From Nonomuraea deserti (GTDB lineage Bacteria; Actinomycetota; Actinomycetes; Streptosporangiales; Streptosporangiaceae), in NCBI RefSeq assembly GCF_004348685.1, contig NZ_SMKO01000012.1:1-64000 (forward strand): 64,000 nucleotides of DNA, given 5' to 3'. The notes under the pieces were generated by a model that was not told where the DNA came from, did no database searches, and saw only the letters and a program-made list of their open reading frames with translations. Every line of letters starts with the position of its first letter. The stretch's first letter is position 1. The position numbers and the translations under genes were made by a program. Shown piece after piece: positions 37,764-47,265 of this stretch.

Positions 37764-38760
37764 GCCGACCGCCTCGCTCGGCGCCGGGCGTAGACGGCCA
37801 CCGCGATGACGATGACCGCGCCGCGGACCACGTCCTTGACGAAGGAGTTGACCTCGAGCTGGTTGAAGAGGGTGTCCAGGACGGCCAGCAGCAGGACCCC
37901 GCCCACGGTTCCGGCGACCCCGCCCCTGCCTCCGGCCAGCGCGGTCCCGCCGAGCACGACCGCGGCGATGGACTCCAGGTCATAGCCGCCATCAGTGCCC
38001 ACCGTGGGCGCCCCCGCCCCGAGCCTGGCGGCCAGCAGCAGGCCCGCGATGCCGGCGCAGACCGAGCAGAGCACGTGAGTGATCACGATGACGCGGGCCG
38101 TGCGGATCCCGGACAGCCGGGCGACCTCCTCGTTGCCGCCCACCGCGTAGATCCGGTAGCCCAGCCGGGTCCTGCTCAGCAGGAACCAGGCCACGACGGC
38201 CACGCCCGCCCAGAGCATGGCGGAGACGGGTACCGGCCCGACGCGGGAGTAGCCGAGGAGCTGGAACGACTCGGGCACCCTGCCCGCCGGACCGTCGTAC
38301 AGGTGGTCGACGACGCCCTTGATGATCAGAGCGACGCCGAGCGTGGCGATGAAGGCGTGGACCTGGAGCCTGGTGATGACCAGCCCGTTGACCAGTCCCA
38401 CCAGCGAGCTGATGATCAGCACCGCGGCGACCGCAGGCCCGACGTTGCCGTCCTGGCCCGCCATGATCTCCGCGGCGACGAGCGAGGACAGGCTGATCAG
38501 GTACGCCACGGACAGGTCGAGCGACCCGGCCAGGATCGCCAGCGTCTGACCGATCGCCACGATGCCGAGGGCGGCGGAGCCTGCTGGATCCCGACGACGC
38601 TTTCCAGGGTGAGGAACTGGCCGCCGTCGAGCGCGACGAGGACCCAGCCGGCCGCGACCAGGCCGAGCAGCGCGAGGAACACCACCCGCGCGGGTTCGCG
38701 CAGGTGCGCAGCCAGGCCGCCGTGCGCCTGGCTGCGGCGGGCGCGCGTGAGCAGGTGCAT
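37760..38760 (-). pseudogene. Ribose/inositol-type ABC permease, first subunit, one-base frameshift
   Basis: From the ATG at 38760 the frame reads HLREPARVVFLALLGLV and FLTLESVVGIQQ, then loses sense; the family continues in another frame as ALGIVAIGQTLAILAGSLDL to the stop at 37760. The switch is near 38579-38582. The span is 1001 bp; adding one base gives exactly 334 codons. So one base has been lost, by mutation or by sequencing error. All other permease features (GSLDLSVAYL, VVLGGTALAGGRGG) are intact. Confidence 0.85.
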
Positions 38761-40200
<1,440 letters not shown>

Positions 40201-40324
40201 CCGGTCAGCCTCTCCGTCCCCGGTGACCCCCGGGCGTGCTCGGCAGGCAGCGAGGAGTAGGCGCCGTCCCTGCTCGGGGGCCATCGGCAGGGTTCAGGCC
40301 TATATCCGTCATGTTGCGGGATGC

Positions 40325-40336
40325 TAAGCGGGCTTA
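40325..40336. promoter_or_regulatory. Candidate operator (site A) TAAGC-GG-GCTTA
   Basis: Perfect 5+5 palindrome with 2-base centre, followed by T, 125 bases upstream of the importer ATPase start. Confidence 0.6.
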
Positions 40337-40513
40337 TGTCGATGGTCAAGCAAAAGTCCGCCACCAGCACGACATAATCAAGGGGTCGCGACAGGTGGCG
40401 TCCCCTTGAAAAGAGCGGGTGTCGCGTACACCCGACGCGTGGACCGGGCGGTGATGGCCGTAGGCGGCGGATATTAGGACAGCGATAAGCCCACTTATGC
40501 TTGACCATCGACA
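40337..40513. repeat. 21-bp inverted repeat in the importer/ebo divergent promoter
   Basis: The 21 bases at 40337-40357 (starting TGTCGATGGTCAAGCA) match the reverse complement of 40493-40513 with one mismatch. The arms abut or overlap sites A and B, so each divergent operon appears to have the same compound regulatory element in mirror orientation. Confidence 0.8.
40486..40497. promoter_or_regulatory. Candidate operator (site B) TAAGC-CC-ACTTA
   Basis: One mismatch from the palindrome, followed by T, about 95 bases upstream of the cyclase/ebo operon start. The whole 40201-40592 interval holds no gene. Confidence 0.55.
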
Positions 40514-40592
40514 AAAATAGCTTTTACCATCGCGGAGACTTACCTACTGGATGCCTTCGCATGCGGGGTAGTCCCGACACGATGGAGCTTTC

Positions 40593-41726
40593 ATGGACAA
40601 GCTCGGTGTGTGGCTTATCGGGGCACGAGGATCCGTGGCGACCACTGCCATCGTGGGCGCCGCGGCCATCAAGGCGGGAGCGGCGTCCCCCCATGGATGC
40701 GTGAGCGAGTCCGCCGGCTTCCCCGGGCAGCTGGTTCCGCTGACCGACCTGATCTTCGGCGGCCATGACGTCGCCGAGACCTCCTTACGCAAGCGCGCCG
40801 AACAGCTGGGCAGAGCAGAGGTCATATCCCCGGACTTACCGGGGTTGCTCGCGTCCGACCTGGACGCCGCCGACGCCGAGATCCGGCCGGGCTACGTCCC
40901 CGGTGACGGCGGCCGGGCCGCGACCCGGCTGATCGACGACATCGCCGGCTTCCGCGCCCGGCACGGGCTGGCCCGGGTGGTCGTCGTCAACGTGTCGTCG
41001 ACCGAGCCCCCGGTGGATCCGCGCCCGGAGTTCGAAAGGCTGGCCGACCTCGAGGAGCGGCTCGCCGCAGGGGACGACGTCCTGCCGCCGAGTTCGCTGT
41101 ACGCCTATGCGGCGTTCCACGCGGGGTGCGGCTATGTCGAGTTCACCCCCTCCACCGGGCCGACCCTGCCCGCCCTGGCGGAACTCGCCGCCCGGCGGCG
41201 CGTGCCGTACGCGGGACGCGACGGCAAGACCGGCGAGACCCTGGTCAAGAGCGCCCTGGCGCCCATGTTCGCTGACCGGGCACTGCGCGTCCGCTCCTGG
41301 TCCGGGCTCAACCTGCTCGGCGGCGGCGACGGGGCGACACTCGCCGATCCGGCCGCCAGGTCCAGCAAGCGGCTCTCCAAGGACCAGGTCGTCGCGCAGG
41401 TCCTGGGAGGGCCCGTGGAGGGTGAGACGCACATCGACTACGTCCCGGACCTCGGAGAGTGGAAGACCGCCTGGGACCACGTGAGCTTCGAGGGCTTTCT
41501 CGGCGTCCGGATGACGCTGCAGTTCACCTGGCAGGGCTGCGATTCGGCGCTGGCCGCTCCGCTCGTCCTGGACCTGGCCCGGCTGGTCGCCCGCGCGCAC
41601 GAGAAAGGGCGGCACGGCGTCCAGTCCGAGCTCGGGTACTTCTTCAAGAGCCCGCTGGGGACGGGCGAGCACGCCCTGGCCGCCCAGTACGCCCGGCTGC
41701 GCGCCTTCGCCGAGGAGCTGTCATGA
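40593..41726 (+). CDS. Inositol-3-phosphate-synthase-like cyclase (SCO3243-like)
   Basis: 377 residues. N-terminal NAD-binding motif LIGARGSVATTA, VVVNVSSTEP, and C-terminal SWSGLNLLGGGDG with RSSKRLSKDQ place it in the myo-inositol-1-phosphate synthase family, a divergent branch found beside ebo genes. Expected to cyclise a hexose phosphate to a cyclitol phosphate in the cytoplasm. First gene of a seven-gene operon; its stop overlaps the prenyltransferase start by 4 bases. Confidence 0.88.
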   Translation: MDKLGVWLIGARGSVATTAIVGAAAIKAGAASPHGCVSESAGFPGQLVPLTDLIFGGHDVAETSLRKRAEQLGRAEVISPDLPGLLASDLDAADAEIRPGYVPGDGGRAATRLIDDIAGFRARHGLARVVVVNVSSTEPPVDPRPEFERLADLEERLAAGDDVLPPSSLYAYAAFHAGCGYVEFTPSTGPTLPALAELAARRRVPYAGRDGKTGETLVKSALAPMFADRALRVRSWSGLNLLGGGDGATLADPAARSSKRLSKDQVVAQVLGGPVEGETHIDYVPDLGEWKTAWDHVSFEGFLGVRMTLQFTWQGCDSALAAPLVLDLARLVARAHEKGRHGVQSELGYFFKSPLGTGEHALAAQYARLRAFAEELS

Positions 41727-42568
41727 GGGCGCTGCTCGAACTGGTCCGCGCACCTGCCGCGCTGTCGGTGCCGGGGGACACCATGGCGGGAGCCGCCGCC
41801 GCGGGGCGGCGTCCGGCGCCCGGCCTGGCCCTGGCGTCGGTGCTCGTGTACTGGTCGGGAATGGCGCTCAACGACTGGGCGGACCGTGAGGCGGACGCCG
41901 TCGAGCGTCCTGAGCGCCCGATCCCGTCAGGCCGGGTCCGCCCGGGCGTCGCGCTCGGGCTCGCAGCCGCCCTGACCGGCGCGGGCCTGTCCACCGCCGC
42001 CCTCGCCGGCGGCCGTCGCGGTCTCGCCGTCGCCGGCCTGCTGGCCGGCGCGGTGTGGGCCTACGATCTGCGCCTCAAACGGACGGTGGCGGGACCGGCG
42101 GCGATGGCGGCCTGCCGCGTGCTCGACGTGCTTCTGGGCGCGGGCCAGCAGGCAAGGTCCGCGGTGCCGGCGGCACTGGCGATAGGCGCGCACACCTACG
42201 GAATCAGCGTCCTCGGCCGCGCCGAGGTGACGGGGGCGACCCGCGGGACCGCCGAGCGCGCGCTCGTGGCCAGCACCGTGGCGGCCGGGCTCGCGGCCGC
42301 CTCCTGCGCGCGGGGTGGAGCCACCGCCCGGACCGTAGCGGGCGTCCTCATCGCCGGCTATCTCGTCTCCACCCTTCCGGTCCAGGCCGGGTTACGGACC
42401 CTTCCCGACCCCGAGAACGTGCGGCAGGCCGTCCGCCTGAGCATCCTCGGCCTGATCCCGCTCCAGGCGGCGGCGGTCGCCGGTGGCGGACGGTTCGCGA
42501 TGGCGGGCGCGCTGCTGTGTTCGCTCCCCGTGGGAAGGTGGCTCTCATCCCGGCTGGCGACATCGTGA
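41723..42568 (+). CDS. eboC: UbiA-family prenyltransferase (EboC / SCO3242 type)
   Basis: 281 residues, about seven to eight membrane helices. The Mg-prenyl-diphosphate motif NDWADREAD and a second-loop AYDLRLKRT are present. It should transfer a prenyl group to a small acceptor at the membrane. Position between a sugar cyclase and EboA is the actinobacterial ebo arrangement. Confidence 0.88.
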   Translation: MRALLELVRAPAALSVPGDTMAGAAAAGRRPAPGLALASVLVYWSGMALNDWADREADAVERPERPIPSGRVRPGVALGLAAALTGAGLSTAALAGGRRGLAVAGLLAGAVWAYDLRLKRTVAGPAAMAACRVLDVLLGAGQQARSAVPAALAIGAHTYGISVLGRAEVTGATRGTAERALVASTVAAGLAAASCARGGATARTVAGVLIAGYLVSTLPVQAGLRTLPDPENVRQAVRLSILGLIPLQAAAVAGGGRFAMAGALLCSLPVGRWLSSRLATS

Positions 42569-43431
42569 GGTGGGCCTACTGCACCAACGGCTTCGCCGGC
42601 CACCGGCTTCCCGAGGCGCTCGCGGTCCTGGCCGATCTGGGGTACACGGGTGCGGCCATCACGCTCGACCACGGTCATCTCGACCCCCACTCCCCCGGGC
42701 TGGCCGCGGAGGTGTCCAGGATCGCCGGGGTCCTCGATCGCCTCGGCCTCGATGCCGTCGTCGAGACGGGCGGGCGCTACACCCTCGATCCCTTGCGCAA
42801 ACACCATCCGACCCTCATCAGCGACGACGCAGGCCGCAGAGCGGAGTTCCTCATCACGGCGATGCGCGTCGCCGCCGACCTGGGCGCTCCCGTGGTGCAT
42901 CTGTGGAGCGGCGTCCGGCCCGACGGCGTGCCGGAGGAGGAGGCGTACACGCGGCTGGCCCGCCAGTGCGCACGGCTGCTCGACGAGGCCGATCAGGTGG
43001 GCGTCACGCTGGGATTCGAACCCGAACCCGGGATGCTCGTCGCCGACCTGGACGGCTTCGAGCGGCTGCGCGCGATGCTCGGCGCCCATACCCGGTTCGG
43101 TCTCACCCTCGACATCGGGCACTGTCACTGCATCGAGCGGGAGGACCTGGACACCTGTGTCCGGCGGGCGCTGCCGTACACCGTGCACGTGCAGATGGAG
43201 GACATGCGCCGGGGAGTCCACGAGCACCTGGAATTCGGCGAGGGTGAGATCGACTTCGTGCCGGTGCTCGCCGCTCTGCGCGGCTACCCGGGTTTGGTGG
43301 CCGTGGAACTGGCCCGGCACAGCCATGCGGCCCCGCAGGTCGCCCGCCGGTCGATCGACTTCTTGAGGAGGGCACATGAAGGAGCCGGCACAGGAGTGGC
43401 TGGCCCAGGCCGTCCGGCAGGTCGAAGCTGA
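42565..43431 (+). CDS. TIM-barrel sugar-phosphate isomerase/epimerase of the ebo operon
   Basis: 288 residues from the GTG at 42565 (overlaps the eboC stop). AP-endonuclease-2 superfamily: AYCTNGFAGHRLPEAL, GFEPEPGM (Glu ligand), LTLDIGHCHCIERED, VHVQMEDMRRG and a final VAVELARHSH. FEPEPG also occurs in EboE downstream, so the two barrels are probably paralogues. The 3' end overlaps eboA by 56 bases. Confidence 0.85.
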   Translation: MRWAYCTNGFAGHRLPEALAVLADLGYTGAAITLDHGHLDPHSPGLAAEVSRIAGVLDRLGLDAVVETGGRYTLDPLRKHHPTLISDDAGRRAEFLITAMRVAADLGAPVVHLWSGVRPDGVPEEEAYTRLARQCARLLDEADQVGVTLGFEPEPGMLVADLDGFERLRAMLGAHTRFGLTLDIGHCHCIEREDLDTCVRRALPYTVHVQMEDMRRGVHEHLEFGEGEIDFVPVLAALRGYPGLVAVELARHSHAAPQVARRSIDFLRRAHEGAGTGVAGPGRPAGRS

Positions 43432-43882
43432 CCCGCAGGCGATCCACCGGCTCTTCCCGCAGGCCGAACGGCGGGGCGGCCCGGGCGCCCGGGCCGCGCT
43501 GCTCGGCGCGCTGCGCGGCCACCACACGGTGATCCGGAGCCTGTACGAGGCCGGCGACAGCGGTGAGCGGCTGGCGATTCTGACCGTCCTGCACGAGCTC
43601 GACCTGGAAGGCACGGCGGTCGCGCTGGTGGAGGACGCGCTTCGCAGCAATGACGCGCGGCTGGTCGCCGCCGCCCTCGGCCCGTACGGCTCGGCGTGGC
43701 TGGGCGACCACTCCTTCCGGCAAGGGGTGCTCAAGTGCGTCTTCATGTCGATCCCCCTGGAGGCGGTGGCCGAGCTGGACCGCCGTTTCGACGCCGAGCT
43801 GGCCCGGATGTTGTCGGACTACGCGGCGGAGTTGCGGGCGGCCGGCCGGCCCGTCCCGCGCGACGTCCTGGAGAGGATCTGA
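43376..43882 (+). CDS. eboA: EboA-family metabolite traffic protein
   Basis: 168 residues, all helical, cytoplasmic, with RLFPQAERRGGPGARAALLG and CVFMSIPLEAVAELDRR typical of EboA. The biochemical role is unknown; in cyanobacteria the ebo genes are needed to move a scytonemin precursor to the periplasm (established for Nostoc). GAGGAGG precedes the ATG. Confidence 0.85.
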   Translation: MKEPAQEWLAQAVRQVEADPQAIHRLFPQAERRGGPGARAALLGALRGHHTVIRSLYEAGDSGERLAILTVLHELDLEGTAVALVEDALRSNDARLVAAALGPYGSAWLGDHSFRQGVLKCVFMSIPLEAVAELDRRFDAELARMLSDYAAELRAAGRPVPRDVLERI

Positions 43883-44728
43883 ATGCGCATCTTCGACCCC
43901 CACGTCCACATGACCTCCCGGACCACCGACGACTACCAGCGCATGCACGCCGCGGGGGTCCGGGCCGTCGTCGAACCCGCCTTCTGGCTGGGACAGCCCC
44001 GTACCCATGTGGGCAGCTTCCTCGACTACTTCGACGCGCTGCTCGGCTGGGAGCCCTATCGCGCGGCGCAATACGGCATCCGCCACCACTGCGCTCTCGC
44101 GCTCAACCCGAAGGAGGCGAACGATCCGCGATGCGCGGGGGTGCTGGTCGAGTTGCCGCGATACCTGCTGAAGGACTCCGTCGTCGCGGTCGGCGAGGTC
44201 GGCTACGACTCGATGACGGCAGAGGAGGAGCGGGCGTTCGAGGCCCAGCTCGCCCTGGCACAGGAGAATGATCTTCCGGTACTCGTGCACACCCCGCATC
44301 GGGACAAGGCCGGGGGCACCCGCCGGACGCTCGACGTGGTGCGGGCGGCCGGGATGCCCCCCGCACGGGTGCTCATCGACCACCTCAACGAGGTGACCGT
44401 CGGCATGGTCGCGGACTCGGGCTGCTGGATGGGGTTCTCCATCTACCCGGACACCAAGATGGACCCCGACCGGATGGTGACCCTGCTCAAGCAGTACGGC
44501 ACGGACAGGATGCTGGTGAACTCGGCGGCCGACTGGGGACGCAGCGATCCGCTGAAGACGCGCGAGGTAGCCGACGTCATGCTCGCGGCCGGCTTCGGCG
44601 AGGACGACGTGGATCGGGTGCTGTGGCGCAATCCGGTCACCTTCTACGGGCAGAGCGGCCGGCTTGACCTCGAGAGCGGCTCGGAAGCCTGCCCTGACTA
44701 CGCCGGCAACACGATCAAGCGGGGCTGA
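43883..44728 (+). CDS. eboB: TatD-family metal hydrolase (EboB)
   Basis: 281 residues. Amidohydrolase metal ligands in FDPHVHM (HxH), AVGEVGYDS (Glu), VLVHTPHRD (His), LIDHLNEV (His) and NSAADWG (Asp) are all present, so it should be active. Starts two bases after the eboA stop. Confidence 0.88.
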   Translation: MRIFDPHVHMTSRTTDDYQRMHAAGVRAVVEPAFWLGQPRTHVGSFLDYFDALLGWEPYRAAQYGIRHHCALALNPKEANDPRCAGVLVELPRYLLKDSVVAVGEVGYDSMTAEEERAFEAQLALAQENDLPVLVHTPHRDKAGGTRRTLDVVRAAGMPPARVLIDHLNEVTVGMVADSGCWMGFSIYPDTKMDPDRMVTLLKQYGTDRMLVNSAADWGRSDPLKTREVADVMLAAGFGEDDVDRVLWRNPVTFYGQSGRLDLESGSEACPDYAGNTIKRG

Positions 44729-44730
44729 CC

Positions 44731-45843
44731 ATGCGGCTGCGCCATGCGGACGGCTCGACGGTGCATCTGTCCTACTGCACCAATGTCCACGCCGCCGAGG
44801 ATCTCCCCGGCATTCACGGTCAGCTGTCCGGCGTCGCGGCGCGGGTCAGGCACCTGCTCGGCGTCGAACGGCTCGGGCTCGGGCTGTGGCTGTCCCAGCA
44901 CGCCGCCGCCGACCTCACCGCCCGGCCCGAGGAACTCGCGGCGCTGCGCGAGCGGCTGACCGCGCTCGGGCTGGAGGTCGTGACCCTCAACGGCTTCCCC
45001 TACCGCGGCTTCCACGACGAGATCGTGAAGTACCGCGTCTACACCCCTGACTGGGCCGACGCGGAGCGGCTGCGCTACACGCTCGGGCTCGCCGAGATCC
45101 TCGCCTCGCTGCTGCCGGACGACGTCACCGAGGGCACGATCTCGACCCTTCCGCTCGCCTGGCGGACCGGGTGGACGAGAGAGAAGGCGGCGGCGGTGAC
45201 GGCCAATCTCGACGCGGTCGCCGAGGGCCTGCGCGCGCTGGCCGGCCGTACCGGCAAGGTGATCCGGCTGGGCTTCGAGCCCGAGCCCGGCTGCATCGTC
45301 GAGACGACGCCCCAGGCGAGCGCCCTGCTGAGTGGCGTGGACCACGACCACCTCGGTCTCTGTCTCGACGCCTGCCACATGGCCGTGGGTTTCGAGGACC
45401 CTGACGCGGGCGCCGCCAGCGGGTTGCCGATCGTGAAGCTCCAGGCGTCGTGCGCCTTGGTGGCGCCGCCGCGGGCGCAGCGGGCCCTGGCCGCGTTCGA
45501 CGAGCCCCGTTTCCTCCACCAGACGCGCTCCGCCACCGGATACACCGACGACCTGGGCGAGGCCCTGGCCGGTGGCCTGCCCGCGGACGAGAGCTGGCGT
45601 GTGCACTTCCACGTCCCGCTGCACGACGCGCCGCCCCCTCCGCTCGCCACCAGCGCCCCCTACCTGCGGCACCTGCTGGAGGTGCTTCTCGGCAGGGAGC
45701 GCCCGCTGACCAGGCACGTCGAGGTGGAGACCTACACGTGGAACGTGCTTCCCGGCGCGCCGTCCGACATCGCGCACGGCATCGCCGCCGAGCTCCACTG
45801 GATGCGGGCGCAGCTGGCCGCCCTCGGGCTGAAGGAGATGTGA
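44731..45843 (+). CDS. eboE: EboE, xylose-isomerase-like TIM barrel
   Basis: 370 residues. STVHLSYCTNVHAAED at the N-terminus is the EboE hallmark; RLGFEPEPGCIVETT and LGLCLDACHMAVGFED supply metal ligands. Catalytic reaction unknown. The stop shares a base with the eboF start. Confidence 0.9.
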   Translation: MRLRHADGSTVHLSYCTNVHAAEDLPGIHGQLSGVAARVRHLLGVERLGLGLWLSQHAAADLTARPEELAALRERLTALGLEVVTLNGFPYRGFHDEIVKYRVYTPDWADAERLRYTLGLAEILASLLPDDVTEGTISTLPLAWRTGWTREKAAAVTANLDAVAEGLRALAGRTGKVIRLGFEPEPGCIVETTPQASALLSGVDHDHLGLCLDACHMAVGFEDPDAGAASGLPIVKLQASCALVAPPRAQRALAAFDEPRFLHQTRSATGYTDDLGEALAGGLPADESWRVHFHVPLHDAPPPPLATSAPYLRHLLEVLLGRERPLTRHVEVETYTWNVLPGAPSDIAHGIAAELHWMRAQLAALGLKEM

Positions 45844-47177
45844 TGGCGCCGCTGATCGTGATCAATGTGGTCGGGCTCACCCCGCGCCTGCTCGCGCACA
45901 TGCCGAACGTGGCGAAGGTGGGGTCGGCGGCCGCGCTGCGGCCCGTGCTGCCCGCCGTCACCTGCTCGATGCAGGCCACCCTGCTGACCGGTTCGATGCC
46001 CCGCGACCACGGCATCGTGGGAAACGGGTGGTACTTCCGGGATCTCGGCGAGGTGCTGCTGTGGCGCCAGCACAACGCGCTCATCCAGGGCGACCAGCTG
46101 TGGACCGCCGCGACCGGCCTGCGCACCGCCAACGTCTGCTGGTGGTACGCGATGGGCGCGCCGACCGACCTGCTCGTCACCCCGCGTCCCGTCTACCACG
46201 CCGACGGCCGCAAGTCTCCCGACTGCTACACCCGCCCGCCCTCACTCCACGACGACCTCGAGGCTGCGCTGGGGCCGTTCCCCCTGTTCACCTACTGGGG
46301 ACCCAACGCGGGGATCGCCTCCTCCGAATGGATCATCGCCGCGGCCCGCCGCATCCTGGCCCGCGAACGGCCGGATCTGCTGCTGGTCTACGTGCCTCAC
46401 CTCGACTACGACCTCCAGCGGTACGGCCCTGCGGGTCCCGAGGCGATCGCGGCCGCCCGCGCCGTCGACGCCGCGCTGGCTCCGCTCCTGGCCGAGGACG
46501 CCGAGGTGGTCGTGCTCTCCGAATACGGCATCACCCCGGTGTCCCGCCCGGTGGACATCAACCGGGCGCTGCGCGCCGCGGGTCTCCTGGAGGTCTACGT
46601 CCAGGCCGGGATGGAGTACCTCGACCCGTGGACGTCGCGGGCCTTCGCCGTCGCCGACCACCAGGTGGCCCACGTGTACGTGCGCGACCCTGGCGACCTC
46701 GACCGCACCCGCGCCGTCATCGGCGAACTGGCCGGCGTGGACGAGGTGCTCGACCAGGCGGGGAAGGCGAAGTACGGGCTCGACCACGAACGTGCCGGCG
46801 AGCTCGTCGCGGTGGCGGAGCCCGACGCCTGGTTCACCTATTACTACTGGCTCTCCGACGACCGCGCCCCGGATTTCGCCAGGCTCGTGGACATCCACCG
46901 CAAACCCGGCTACGACCCCGCCGAGTTGTTCATGGACCCACGCGATCCGTTCGTCAAGCTGCGCGCGGGGGCGGCGCTCGCCAGGAAGAAACTGGGCTTC
47001 CGGTACACGATCCGGGTGGTGCCGCTCGACCCGGCGCCGGTGCGGGGCAGTCATGGCCGGCTGCCGGATCTCCCTGACGACGGACCGCTGATCATCGCTC
47101 CCTCCGACCGTGACTCGTACGAGGCGACCGAGGTCAAGGGACTCCTGGCCTCCCTGGCCGCCCGGGCGGGGCGCTGA
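45843..47177 (+). CDS. eboF: EboF, type I phosphodiesterase/nucleotide pyrophosphatase family
   Basis: 444 residues, alkaline-phosphatase fold. PAVTCSMQATLLTG holds the nucleophile threonine, GSMPRDHGIVGNGW follows, and LLVYVPHLDYDLQRYGP, VLSEYGITPV and AVADHQVAHVY provide the two-metal ligands. No signal peptide is seen, so it acts in the cytoplasm. Last gene of the operon, followed by a strong hairpin. Confidence 0.9.
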   Translation: MAPLIVINVVGLTPRLLAHMPNVAKVGSAAALRPVLPAVTCSMQATLLTGSMPRDHGIVGNGWYFRDLGEVLLWRQHNALIQGDQLWTAATGLRTANVCWWYAMGAPTDLLVTPRPVYHADGRKSPDCYTRPPSLHDDLEAALGPFPLFTYWGPNAGIASSEWIIAAARRILARERPDLLLVYVPHLDYDLQRYGPAGPEAIAAARAVDAALAPLLAEDAEVVVLSEYGITPVSRPVDINRALRAAGLLEVYVQAGMEYLDPWTSRAFAVADHQVAHVYVRDPGDLDRTRAVIGELAGVDEVLDQAGKAKYGLDHERAGELVAVAEPDAWFTYYYWLSDDRAPDFARLVDIHRKPGYDPAELFMDPRDPFVKLRAGAALARKKLGFRYTIRVVPLDPAPVRGSHGRLPDLPDDGPLIIAPSDRDSYEATEVKGLLASLAARAGR

Positions 47178-47218
47178 CGGGCACCGGCACCGCGACCGGA
47201 GGTCGCTGCGCCCCGTGG

Positions 47219-47250
47219 CTCGCGCGGCCCCGGTCGAGGGGCCGCGCGAG
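47219..47250. terminator. Bidirectional terminator after eboF
   Basis: Perfect 13-bp stem CTCGCGCGGCCCC with 47238-47250, 6-base loop, between convergent eboF and the ThuA gene. Confidence 0.85.
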
Positions 47251-47265
47251 GTGTGACCGAGAGCC

